Source of the DNA: DASYTH01 sp035762905
GTDB taxonomy: Bacteria > Actinomycetota > Actinomycetes > Mycobacteriales > Pseudonocardiaceae
Direction: 5' to 3'
NCBI RefSeq assembly: GCF_035762905.1
Contig: NZ_DASUCC010000041.1
Span: 98,127 to 162,126 of the forward strand
Length of the DNA: 64,000 nucleotides
The notes beneath the pieces were generated by a model. The model searched no databases, was not told the DNA's origin, and worked only from the letters and a program-made list of their open reading frames with translations. Shown here piece after piece: positions 36,580 through 44,839 of this stretch (the stretch's first letter is position 1; every line of letters starts with the position of its first letter). The translations under genes were made by a program, and so were the position numbers.

Positions 36580-36843
36580 GGCGGAGCACGGGGCGTGGGT
36601 GGAGGGAGAACAAGTCGAGTTGAGGGGTGACGGGCAAGCGGGTTTGGGGGTGACGGGGCAAGGCGCTGAGGGGGGAAGGGGCAAAGGGCGCGGGTTGGAG
36701 GGAGAAGGGCAAGGCGTGCTGAGGGGTGAAGGGCAAGCGGGTTGGGGGTGAAGGGAAAGGCGGCTGGGAGGGAGAAGGGGTAAGGGGAGGAGGGAGATAG
36801 GCCCTCCGAGGAAGAGGGAGAAGTTGGAGATCCGACCAGGCCA

Positions 36844-36879
36844 CAGCCGGCATCGGCCCGGCCGGGCCGATGCCGGCTG
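36844..36879. repeat. 36-bp perfect palindrome
   Basis: CAGCCGGCATCGGCCCGG (36844-36861) is followed without spacer by its exact reverse complement (36862-36879). The right half is also the beginning of the 42-bp direct repeat. As DNA it could extrude a cruciform; as RNA it would be a very strong hairpin. It may be a terminator, a mobile-element end or a REP-like unit. Confidence 0.8.
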
Positions 36880-36907
36880 CTCGGCGAGTCAGTCGGGGAT
36901 TCGGGTG
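36866..36907 (+). repeat. 42-bp direct repeat, copy 1
   Basis: Starts GCCGATGCCGGCTGCTCGG and ends GGGGATTCGGGTG; matches copy 2 (36998-37039) at 40 of 42 positions. The copies lie 132 bp apart. Downstream sequences after each copy also share looser similarity (GGGAGTTCGG / CGAGGTCGGG). Confidence 0.75.
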
Positions 36908-36997
36908 TTGGAACTGGGAGTTCGGCTGCTGGAGCTGGCAACTCGTGAAGATCGGGGGTGGGCGGGTGGCGTGGTGCACGTTAGGGATGGCGGTTGG

Positions 36998-37039
36998 GCC
37001 GATGCCGGCTGTTCGGCGAGTCATTCGGGGATTCGGGTG
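36998..37039 (+). repeat. 42-bp direct repeat, copy 2
   Basis: Second copy of the repeat at 36866-36907, with C-to-T and G-to-T changes only. Unlike copy 1 it lacks the left half of the palindrome. Confidence 0.75.
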
Positions 37040-37332
37040 CGGGAACCGCGAGGTCGGGGGTTGGGGTGCTGGGGTTGGGACTTGCGAAGAGCGGGAGGTG
37101 AGTGGGTGGCTCGGTGCACGGTTGTGGACAGGCCGAGCCTGGGGTGTGTGCACTGAGCGCCTGTCCATGACCGTGCGGCGGAACGCCGGGCCCAGCTTGG
37201 CCAGGGTGACCGACCCGAGCGTTCCGATGTCGCCGGGGACGCCACCCAGGCCCACCGAAAGGCAACAGTGCACGACGGCGGATCAGGCGCCGGCGGCGCA
37301 CCGTCCTCCAGCCCGCCTCCTGCGTCAGGCAC

Positions 37333-40083
37333 TCACGGAACCCGCCATGTCTGCGCATCGGTCCCGTTGCACGTCCACAGTTGCACAGCCGTCCCGTTCG
37401 CGGTGTTGCTGTTCGGCACGTCCAGGCACTTCCCGGACGGCGGATTGCGTAGACCGCCGTCCGGGCGGGGCCACCATTGTTGCGCGCTGGTTCCGTTGCA
37501 GGTCCACAGCTGGATTCGGGTGCCGTCGGCGCGGCCGCTGTGGTCTACGTCCAGGCACTTGCCCAGCGCCCGCAGCGAGCCGTCGGATGCCAGGGTCCAG
37601 TTTTGGGCTCCGGTTCCGTTGCAGTCGTGGATCTGGATTCGGGTGCCGTCGGCCGTGCCGCTGGCGGCAACGTCGAGGCACTTGCCGATGATGCCGGTGA
37701 TCCGGCCGCTGCGGGCGGGGACCGGGCCGACGTCGAAGGACGGCGGGGGCTCGGTGGCACCCCAGGACGGGGTGGGCGATGCGGTGAGGGTGAAGCCGAG
37801 GGTTCCGCCGGAATGGACGAAGGACTCCGGGAGCCAGGAACGGGCCGATGGAGCGCCGTTGACGGTCAGGGCCTGCACGTATTTGACCGTGTCCGAGGCT
37901 CCTGGCGCCGTCATGTTCAGCACCACTCCGTTCCCGCGGGTCACCGTGATCGCCGGGAACTGGGGGCTCGCCAGCACCAGTTCCGCCCGGCCGGGCACCT
38001 CCGGGTACATGCCAAGGGCCGCCCACACCGCCCACGAGGACATCTGACCGAGGTCGTCGTTGCCCACGTACCCGTCGGCGGTGTCCTTGAAGATGGTGGT
38101 CAGCGCTCGGCGGACCACGTCCTGGGTCTTGTGCGGCGCGCCCGCGTACACGTACGCCCAGGGTGTCTCCAGGCTGGGTTCGTTGCCGAGGTAGGCGTAC
38201 GGGCGCGCCCCACCGGCGTTCAGCTCGGTGAAGAAGGTGTCCAGGCGGGGCAGCACCGCCGCGTTGCCGCCCATCGCGTCGAACAGGCCGCGGTAGTTGA
38301 ACGGCACCATCCAGGTGTACTGCGCCGCGTTCCCCTCCACGTACTCGTTCTGCTGCGTCGGACTGAAGGCGGGGAAGGTCGTGTTGGCGTTGCGCGGCTG
38401 GATGTACTTGCTGGCCGACTCGAACAGGCTCCGCCAGAACTGCGCCCGGCGCAGGTACAGCTCGGCCGTCGTGCTGTCGCCGAGTCGCGCGGCGTAGGCG
38501 GAAACGGCGAAGTCGGCGCTGGTGTACTCCAGCGTGGTCGCCGCCGAGCCCCACACGCCCGCCGTGCCGGTCGGCACGTATCCCATGGTGTCGTACTGGG
38601 CGGCGCCCGGTCGCTGCCGGCCGTCGTGGCTGCCGGTGATCATCCGTTGCAGCCCGGTGGTGGTGTCGAACCCGGTCGCCCCGAACGCGTGCAGGTTCGA
38701 CACGATGATCGACATCGGGTCGCCGTTCATCACGCCCGTGCCGCCGTTGGCCACCGTCCAGCGGTCGAAGAACCCGCCCTGGACGGCCTGGTTGACCGCC
38801 GACTGGGCGATGTCGGAGGCCTGCGCCGGGACGAGCAGCGCGACCAGTTGGACCTGCGAGCGGTACACGTCCCAGCCGGAGAAGTTGGCGTACTGCACGT
38901 GCCCGGGCGCGGTGCTGTGGACCCGCCCGTCGAACCCCATGTACCGCCCATCGGTGTCGCTGAACACGTTGGGGTGCAGCAGGGAGTGGTACAGGTTGGT
39001 GTAGAGCACGCGGCGCTGCGTCGTGCTGCCGCCGGACACCGCGATCCGGCCGAGCAGCCCGTTCCAGGCATCCCGCGCGCCGGTGCGGACCACGTCGAAG
39101 CCCCGGGTGCCCTGCTCGGCTTCGAGATTGGCCCTGGCGCCGTCGAGGCTGACGAACGAGATGCTGACCCGGAACGTCACGGTGCGGCTCGTCGTGGTGT
39201 CGAACGAGACGAATGCCGCCGCGGCAAGGGTTTCCGCGGAGCCGGTGCTGGCATCGGGTGGCGGCGCCGGCCGGGTGTCCACTCCGGACTGTGCGGTGGC
39301 GGTCTTGGCCGATGGTGGCACGGTGCCGGGGCCGGTGCCCTCGATCGACCGGCGGGAGGGATCCACCTTGCCGTCCGGCCCGGCCACGCCCGCGGTGGCG
39401 AACGGCCGGTCGAACACGGCGTAGAAGTGCAGCCGGTAGCGGTTTCCGGCGCCGCAGAAGCCGCCGCTGTCCGTGAAGCCGGTCAACGTGTTGGTGCCGA
39501 TGGTGATCGAACCGCTGGCGGTGTTGAACGCCCGGGCCGCGTCCACGGCGAGGGAGGCCTGCACGCCGGCCGGGTAGGTCACCCGAGCCATGCCGGAGCG
39601 CTGGGTGGCGGCGAGTTCGGTGCGCAGCCCGTTGTCGAACGCCACGGAGTAGTAGCCGGGCGTGGCGGATTCGTTGGCGTGCGAGAACGTGTAGTGGCCG
39701 ACCGGGGCGGCGCCGAGGGTCGGCAGGAACGGCACGTTGCCGAAGTCGCTGCAGCCGGGCCCGGACAGGTGGGTCAGGCTGAACCCGCGGATCCGGTTGT
39801 CGTCGTAGTGGTAGCCGCCGTGCTGGTGGGTCACCGTGTCCGGGCTCCACTGCAGCATTCCGAACGGCGCGTCGGCGCCCGGGAAGGTGTTGCCGGCGCC
39901 GCCGCCGTGTCCGAAGTCCGGGCCGCCGGGTTTGGTGCCTACGAACGGGTTCACGTACTGCGCGGGGTCGTCGATCACCACCTGGGGGGCCGGCGCGGCC
40001 GCGGCGGGTTCGCTCGGCAGCACGGCGGTGGCCAGCGCGACGCCGGCGCCGACCAGGATCGCGAACATCGGTGACCGGTACAT
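37333..40083 (-). CDS. Secreted GH92 alpha-mannosidase with ricin-type lectin domain
   Basis: 916 residues: signal peptide (cut near AAA-APA), then a GH92 glycoside hydrolase with YVNPFVGT at the N-terminal sheet, GAGNTFPGADAPFGMLQWSP, HLSGPGCSDFG, and the catalytic GNDDLGQMSSWAVW (about residue 700). GH92 enzymes are calcium-dependent exo-alpha-mannosidases releasing mannose from N-glycans or yeast mannan. The last 130 residues are a ricin B-type beta-trefoil (three blocks with GKCLDV and the QxW pattern AQNW, AQQW, AQTW), likely for sugar binding. ATG 40083. A LacI-type operator lies 24 bp upstream. Confidence 0.92.
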   Translation of the reverse strand: MYRSPMFAILVGAGVALATAVLPSEPAAAAPAPQVVIDDPAQYVNPFVGTKPGGPDFGHGGGAGNTFPGADAPFGMLQWSPDTVTHQHGGYHYDDNRIRGFSLTHLSGPGCSDFGNVPFLPTLGAAPVGHYTFSHANESATPGYYSVAFDNGLRTELAATQRSGMARVTYPAGVQASLAVDAARAFNTASGSITIGTNTLTGFTDSGGFCGAGNRYRLHFYAVFDRPFATAGVAGPDGKVDPSRRSIEGTGPGTVPPSAKTATAQSGVDTRPAPPPDASTGSAETLAAAAFVSFDTTTSRTVTFRVSISFVSLDGARANLEAEQGTRGFDVVRTGARDAWNGLLGRIAVSGGSTTQRRVLYTNLYHSLLHPNVFSDTDGRYMGFDGRVHSTAPGHVQYANFSGWDVYRSQVQLVALLVPAQASDIAQSAVNQAVQGGFFDRWTVANGGTGVMNGDPMSIIVSNLHAFGATGFDTTTGLQRMITGSHDGRQRPGAAQYDTMGYVPTGTAGVWGSAATTLEYTSADFAVSAYAARLGDSTTAELYLRRAQFWRSLFESASKYIQPRNANTTFPAFSPTQQNEYVEGNAAQYTWMVPFNYRGLFDAMGGNAAVLPRLDTFFTELNAGGARPYAYLGNEPSLETPWAYVYAGAPHKTQDVVRRALTTIFKDTADGYVGNDDLGQMSSWAVWAALGMYPEVPGRAELVLASPQFPAITVTRGNGVVLNMTAPGASDTVKYVQALTVNGAPSARSWLPESFVHSGGTLGFTLTASPTPSWGATEPPPSFDVGPVPARSGRITGIIGKCLDVAASGTADGTRIQIHDCNGTGAQNWTLASDGSLRALGKCLDVDHSGRADGTRIQLWTCNGTSAQQWWPRPDGGLRNPPSGKCLDVPNSNTANGTAVQLWTCNGTDAQTWRVP

Positions 40084-40509
40084 GTCATGGCCCCCGTCAA
40101 ATAGGGTGACAACGTTGTCAGCGCCGATCCTGGCAGGTACCGCCGACGGCGCGGAAGGGTGGCTTCCGGAGCTTCCCCCGGTTGGCGCAGCGATGTGTCG
40201 GGTTTGTCCGAAGCTTATTTCGCATCCCCCAAGGGATACGGGTGGGATGCCGGTATTGACCGTTGTTTGGAGTCGTACCAGGCTTAGCCCAGGTGCCGAA
40301 ATGACACGGGCGGGGCCTCGCCTTATATCGTCGTCAATTCAGTGCCCGGCCAAGGGTGGGTGGAATATGCGCGCAATTCGAGCACTCCCTTTGCGCGTCG
40401 GTGAACCCGTGTCTTCGGTCCAGCCTTCCAGTCCCTGCCTACGATTAGTCCGTTTTGTCGCCGACCCACCAGTTTTCTCGGCGTCGAAATACTGACGGAG
40501 AGGAATGGC
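40084..40509. other. Divergent intergenic region GH92 / haem peroxidase
   Basis: 426 bp between divergent starts. Besides the palindromic operator at 40107-40120 it is of mixed composition, less GC-rich than coding DNA near the peroxidase (GGTATTGACCGTTGTTTGG around 40250, and an AT-containing stretch at 40,440-40,500). No convincing -10/-35 pair could be assigned. A GAGAGGA site (about 40498-40504) serves the peroxidase ATG. Confidence 0.5.
40107..40120. promoter_or_regulatory. LacI-family-type operator
   Basis: TGACAACGTTGTCA, a perfect 14-bp palindrome with central CG, is the classic shape of LacI/GalR-family sites in actinobacterial sugar genes. It lies 24 bp upstream of the GH92 start, a position where a repressor would block transcription. 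The LacI-type regulator itself is not in the window. Confidence 0.65.
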
Positions 40510-42819
40510 ATGAACATTAAATTCGGTTCCTCGTCCAGATTGGTCCGCGGGACCAGACGCCGAAATCCACTCGTCACGCTGTCCGCCGCGGTGCTGCTGG
40601 CCGGGGCTCAGGTGATGGGCCTGGTCGGCTCGGCGGGCACCGCGGCCGCCGCCGTCCCGTTCGCCATCCAGAGCCTGGACGGCGGCGGCAACAACATCGC
40701 CAACCCCACCTGGGGCCAGGGCGGCACGGCGTACGCCCGGGTCGCCGCCGCCCGGTACGCCGACGGCCGCAGCCAACCGGTCGCCGGGCCGAACTCCCGC
40801 GCGATCAGCAACCGGGTGTTCAACGACGGCAACCAGAACATCTTCTCCGAGAAGCAGGCGACCGCGTGGGCGTGGACCTGGGGCCAGTTCCTGGACCACA
40901 CCTTCGGTCTGCGGCTGGGCCGCTCGCCCGGCGACCCGGCCGGCGAGCCGGCGAACATTCCGTTCAACGCCAACGATCCGCTCGAGGACTTCGAGAACGA
41001 CCTCGGCGTGATCGGGTTCACGCGCTCCGACGCGGCGCCGGGCACCGGCGTGAACAACGCCCGCCAGCAGGTCAACACGGTCAGTTCCTACATCGACGCG
41101 GCCGCGGTCTACGGCGGCACGAACCAGCGCCTGGACTGGCTGCGCGAGGGCTCGGTCGACGGCAACCCGGCCAACAACAACGGCCGACTGCTGTTGCAGA
41201 ACAACTACCTGCCCCGGCGCGACGCCCGCGGCAACCCGGCGGCCGCACCGCCGATGGAGATCGACGGCATCCTGCGGGCCAACCCGAACCGGGCCATGGT
41301 GGCCGGCGACGTGCGCGCCAACGAGAACCTGTTCCTGACCGCCACGCACACGCTGTTCGCCCGCGAGCACAACCGGATCGTGAACTCGCTGCCCAACTCG
41401 CTCAGCGAGGAGGACAAGTTCCAGATCGCCCGGCGGGTCATCATCGCCGAGCAGCAGTACATCACCTACAACGAGTTCCTGCCGGCGATGGGCGTCTCGA
41501 TCCCCAGGTACTCCGGCTACCGCAACAACGTCAACGCCACGCTGACCAACGAGTTCGCCACGGTCGGCTACCGGGTGCACAGCATGATCCACGGCGAGAT
41601 GGAGGTCGCCGGCGAGGAGGACACCTGGACGGCGGCACAGCTCGACGCGTTCCGGGCCCAGGGCATCGAGGTGGTCGAAGAGGACGGCGAGGTCGAGCTG
41701 GTCATCCCGCTGAACCGGGGCTTCTTCAACCCCGATCTGGTCCAGCCGATCGGACTCGGCCCGCTGCTGCAGGGCATCGGCGGCGAGCCGCAGTACAAGA
41801 ACGAGGAGATGATCGACAACCAGCTGCGCAGCGTGCTGTTCCAGATCCCGGTCACCGGCAACCCCGAGTGCCTGGACGGGCCGGAGCTGCCGGAGTGCTT
41901 CGACTCGGTGGTCGACCTCGGTGCGATCGACGTCGAGCGCGGCCGGGACCACGGCATGCCCACCTACAACCAGATGCGCCAGGCCTACGGGCTGCCGGCC
42001 CGGACCTCGTTCACGCAGATCACCGGCGAGTCCAGCTCGGCCTTCCCGCCCGGCACCGGCATCGACAACCCGGCGAGCCTGGAGTTCCGCGAGCTCTCCG
42101 ACGTGTTCGGTGCGGCGATCGACCCGGAGGACGAGGACCGGTTGGAGGCCACGCCGATCAACTCGGTGCGCCGTGCACCGTTGGCCGCCCGGCTACAGGC
42201 GATCTACGGCAACGTGAACAACGTCGACGCGTTCGTCGGCGCCCTGGCCGAGCGGCACGCCAGCAACGGTGACCTCGGCGAGCTGCAGCGAGCCATCTGG
42301 GCCCGCGAGTTCACCCGGCTCCGGGACGGTGACCGGTTCTTCTACGCCAACGACCCGGGCCTGACCTTCATCCGCAACACCTACGGGATCGACTTCCGCA
42401 GCAACCTCGGTGACATCATCGCCCGCAACGCCGGCGTGCCGCGGTCCGAGTTGGGCTCGAACGTGTTCTTCTCGCACGGCGACACCCCGCCGAGCGCCTG
42501 CCGGGTCAGCTACACCATCGTCAACCAGTGGCCCGGCGCCTTCCAGGCGAACATGAACATCACCAACACCGGATCGGTGCCGATCAACAACTGGACCCTG
42601 CGGTTCAGCTTCGCCAACGGCCAGCAGATCACCAGCCTGTGGAACGGGTCGGTGGTGCAGGACGAATTCCGTGTGCCCGTGGAGAACGCGGGCTGGAACG
42701 GCACGATCAACCCAGGTCAGACCGTGCGGGATGTCGGGTTCACGGCGACCCGGAACGGCGCCACCAACGCCCGACCAACAAGATTCTCCTTGAACACCAC
42801 ACAGTGCTCGATCGGCTAG
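40510..42819 (+). CDS. Secreted animal-type haem peroxidase with CBM2-like domain
   Basis: 769 residues: long basic signal peptide (cut near AAAA-VPF), then an An_peroxidase (peroxidasin-like) domain with the distal histidine in WGQFLDHTF (about 134-142), the calcium/Arg region HTLFAREHNRI, the proximal histidine in VGYRVHSMIHGEM and DLGAIDVERGRDHGMPTYNQ. The last 110 residues (CRVSYTIVNQWPGAFQANM, NTGSVPINNWTLRFSFANGQ, DVGFTATRNG) match carbohydrate-binding module family 2, which binds cellulose or chitin. Fusion of this peroxidase class to CBM2 suggests oxidation chemistry on a polysaccharide surface. ATG 40510 follows GAGAGGA. Confidence 0.9.
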   Translation: MNIKFGSSSRLVRGTRRRNPLVTLSAAVLLAGAQVMGLVGSAGTAAAAVPFAIQSLDGGGNNIANPTWGQGGTAYARVAAARYADGRSQPVAGPNSRAISNRVFNDGNQNIFSEKQATAWAWTWGQFLDHTFGLRLGRSPGDPAGEPANIPFNANDPLEDFENDLGVIGFTRSDAAPGTGVNNARQQVNTVSSYIDAAAVYGGTNQRLDWLREGSVDGNPANNNGRLLLQNNYLPRRDARGNPAAAPPMEIDGILRANPNRAMVAGDVRANENLFLTATHTLFAREHNRIVNSLPNSLSEEDKFQIARRVIIAEQQYITYNEFLPAMGVSIPRYSGYRNNVNATLTNEFATVGYRVHSMIHGEMEVAGEEDTWTAAQLDAFRAQGIEVVEEDGEVELVIPLNRGFFNPDLVQPIGLGPLLQGIGGEPQYKNEEMIDNQLRSVLFQIPVTGNPECLDGPELPECFDSVVDLGAIDVERGRDHGMPTYNQMRQAYGLPARTSFTQITGESSSAFPPGTGIDNPASLEFRELSDVFGAAIDPEDEDRLEATPINSVRRAPLAARLQAIYGNVNNVDAFVGALAERHASNGDLGELQRAIWAREFTRLRDGDRFFYANDPGLTFIRNTYGIDFRSNLGDIIARNAGVPRSELGSNVFFSHGDTPPSACRVSYTIVNQWPGAFQANMNITNTGSVPINNWTLRFSFANGQQITSLWNGSVVQDEFRVPVENAGWNGTINPGQTVRDVGFTATRNGATNARPTRFSLNTTQCSIG

Positions 42820-42828
42820 TCGAGTGAC

Positions 42829-42868
42829 ACACACGGGCCCCGGGATGATCATCCCGGGGCCTGTGTGT
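42829..42868 (+). terminator. Strong hairpin terminator after peroxidase
   Basis: ACACACGGGCCCCGGGATGA (42829-42848) pairs with the following 20 nt (42849-42868) with one G-T mismatch pair (G-U in RNA), a near-perfect 40-bp palindrome. It starts 9 bp after the stop codon. There is no U-tract, as is usual for actinomycete terminators. Confidence 0.75.
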
Positions 42869-42984
42869 ACCTAAGTGTCTGCCTAAACTGGATTTGACCA
42901 AATTAAAACCCCTAGGGCCTGTTGCAACTGTGGTCGCAGGACGACAATGAGGAGTCACGGGGAGTGCCAGGCGCAAAGGGGTAG

Positions 42985-44268
42985 ATGTACATGATCCGAG
43001 TAGCGCTGCGCTCTCCTCGACGGTTGTTCAGAGACGCTCTCGCGGGTTGTCTCGAAGCCAGACCGGAGTACGCGGTCGTCGGCAGTGTGGCCGATCTCGA
43101 CGATCTCCCCATGCTGTGTGAGCTGCAACATCCCGATGTGGTCCTGGTCGACGTCGGCGGCGGGATCGGTACCGACGAGCAGGTTCTCAAGCGCCTCAAG
43201 GACTGTGTCGACCTGGCCCGGTTGGTCGTGGTCTACGAGCGGCTGTCCTCCGCCGAGCTCGGCGCGCTGTGGCAGCTCGGCGTCGACACGCTGCTGCCGT
43301 GCTCACACGGCCTGGACGCGCTCCTGGTCGTGTTGCAACGCTACGTCGCCACCTACCGCAACCACCCGGTTCGCTCGGCCGGTGTCGAGGACGGGCTCAC
43401 CGAGCAGGAAGGCAAGATCATCTCCCTGCTCAGCGCCGGGCACACCGCAAACCGGATCGCCCAGCTGCTCGACATCAGCACCTCCGCGGTGGCCAACGCC
43501 AAACGCCGCATCTATCGCAAGCTCGAGGTGGCCAGCCAGTGTCAGGTGGTGGCCAGGGCGACCGCACTGGGCATCATCACCCGCCCGACCACCCGCCCGG
43601 CCGGCAGCCGTCCGGTCGGAACGGTGGTGGCCGTGCTGCGCGGCGCGGCCGGGCCGACCCGCGAGCAGGTCGCCACGGCGCTGCTGGCCGGCGGCATCTC
43701 GGTGGCCACCGAGGTGGAGGCGAACAGACGCAGACCCGCGGAGGGTGAGGGCTCCGAGTCGGTTTTCGTGGTCCTGGTGGACCCGGCGTCGTCGGACTGG
43801 CCCACCGGATGGGACGCCGGACTGCCGGTCGCCCTGGTGCGCAGCACCCCGCCGCCCCGGGCCGAGGTGCTCGGCGCGCTGCTGCGCGGTGCGCTCACGG
43901 TGGTCACCGCCGACCGGGTGGCCAGCGACCTGGTGCCGGCCCTGACCTTGGCCACGCACGGCTACCTGGCGATCGAGGAGAGTGCTGCCGCGGCCCTGCT
44001 CGATGCCGTGCGTGGCCCTTCCGGCGGAACCGCCCCCGGCCTGCCGGAGCTGACCTCCCGCGAATGCGACATTCTGCGTTCGATCGCCAACGGCCACACG
44101 GTTCGGCTGACCGCGCGGGCCCTCGGCATCGCGGAGAAGACCGTGGAGAACACCCAGGCCCGGCTGTTCCGCAAGCTCGGCGCGCGCAACCGGCCCGGTG
44201 CGCTCGCCGCGGCGCACGCGCTCGGCCTGCTGGACCTGATCCCGGCCGCCCGGCCGCCGTCAGGCTGA
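42985..44268 (+). CDS. Regulator with duplicated receiver-like / LuxR HTH modules
   Basis: 427 residues built of two similar halves. Half one: receiver-like domain (about 5-125, with DVVLVDVGGG where the phospho-Asp loop would be) and a LuxR HTH (LTEQEGKIISLLSAGHTANR, about 137-195). Half two: degenerate receiver-like segment (about 208-330, VFVVLVDPASSD) and a second LuxR HTH (LTSRECDILRSIANGHTVRL, about 355-415). It may bind two half-sites within one chain. No kinase gene is adjacent. ATG 42985 or 42991 start. Confidence 0.82.
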   Translation: MYMIRVALRSPRRLFRDALAGCLEARPEYAVVGSVADLDDLPMLCELQHPDVVLVDVGGGIGTDEQVLKRLKDCVDLARLVVVYERLSSAELGALWQLGVDTLLPCSHGLDALLVVLQRYVATYRNHPVRSAGVEDGLTEQEGKIISLLSAGHTANRIAQLLDISTSAVANAKRRIYRKLEVASQCQVVARATALGIITRPTTRPAGSRPVGTVVAVLRGAAGPTREQVATALLAGGISVATEVEANRRRPAEGEGSESVFVVLVDPASSDWPTGWDAGLPVALVRSTPPPRAEVLGALLRGALTVVTADRVASDLVPALTLATHGYLAIEESAAAALLDAVRGPSGGTAPGLPELTSRECDILRSIANGHTVRLTARALGIAEKTVENTQARLFRKLGARNRPGALAAAHALGLLDLIPAARPPSG

Positions 44269-44286
44269 CCGTGGCACGCTGACGGC

Positions 44287-44790
44287 GTGCTGATCCGTAC
44301 CGCGACCCCGGCGGACTGGCCGGCGATCTGGTCGTTCCTGCGCCAGATCGTCGCCGCCGGGGAGACCTACGCCTACGACCCGGAGCTGACCGAGGACGCG
44401 GCCCGGGCGATCTGGATGCTCGCCGCGCCGGGCACGACCGTGGTCGCCGTCGACCAGGACGGCACCGTGCTCGGCTCGGCCAAGATGAACCCGAACCGGG
44501 ACGGCCCGGGCGCGCACGTGGCCAGCGCCAGCTACATGGTCGACCCGGCGCACGGCGGCCGGGGCGTCGGCCGGGCGCTCGGCGAGCACTCCCTGGCGTG
44601 GGCCCGGGCGCAGGGTTACCGCGCCATGCAGTTCAACGCCGTCGTGGAGACCAACACCCGCGCGGTGGCGCTGTGGCGCTCGCTCGGCTTCGAGATCGTC
44701 GGCACCGTTCCGGAGGCCTTTCGGCATCCCACCAAGGGTTACGTCGGCCTGCACGTGATGTACCGGCAGTTGCCGCCGCTCCGGGATTAA
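44287..44790 (+). CDS. GNAT N-acetyltransferase
   Basis: 167 residues, GNAT fold: IRTATPADWPAIWSFLRQIV start, ASYMVDPAHGGRGVGRALGE (acetyl-CoA loop) and NTRAVALWRSLGFEIVGTVP near the end, the pattern of the phosphinothricin/L-amino-acid acetyltransferase branch. Substrate unknown. GTG 44287, 18 bp after the LuxR gene, so possibly cotranscribed. It converges on the hydroxyproline operon. Confidence 0.82.
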   Translation: MLIRTATPADWPAIWSFLRQIVAAGETYAYDPELTEDAARAIWMLAAPGTTVVAVDQDGTVLGSAKMNPNRDGPGAHVASASYMVDPAHGGRGVGRALGEHSLAWARAQGYRAMQFNAVVETNTRAVALWRSLGFEIVGTVPEAFRHPTKGYVGLHVMYRQLPPLRD

Positions 44791-44839
44791 CTGCTGTCGT
44801 TGCGTTCCAGCGAGGGCGATCTCGGCCCGTTGCCGCGGC

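Larger units (their letters stand above)
36221..37332. other. Long gene-free, repeat-rich spacer
   Basis: 1.1 kb between the DUF222-HNH start and the GH92 stop with no convincing gene on either strand. The + strand from about 36,330 to 36,830 is G/A-rich (few C or T), giving proline-rich open frames on the other strand that show repeat periodicity but no protein family. It contains the tandem, palindromic and direct repeats listed separately. The last 200 bp (37,140-37,330) have ordinary composition but again no recognisable gene; it could be remnant DNA. Confidence 0.6.

Noticed and set aside
36269..37273. Long proline-rich minus-strand open frames (up to 334 codons) in the gene-free spacer
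   Set aside because: They follow from the lack of C/T on the + strand and the 24-bp repeat; there is no ribosome site, no family resemblance, and several frames are open at once.
34994..37332. DUF222-HNH gene plus flanking repeats considered as an insertion sequence or intron
   Set aside because: No matching terminal inverted repeats at both ends, no target-site duplication seen, and no reverse transcriptase or transposase gene.
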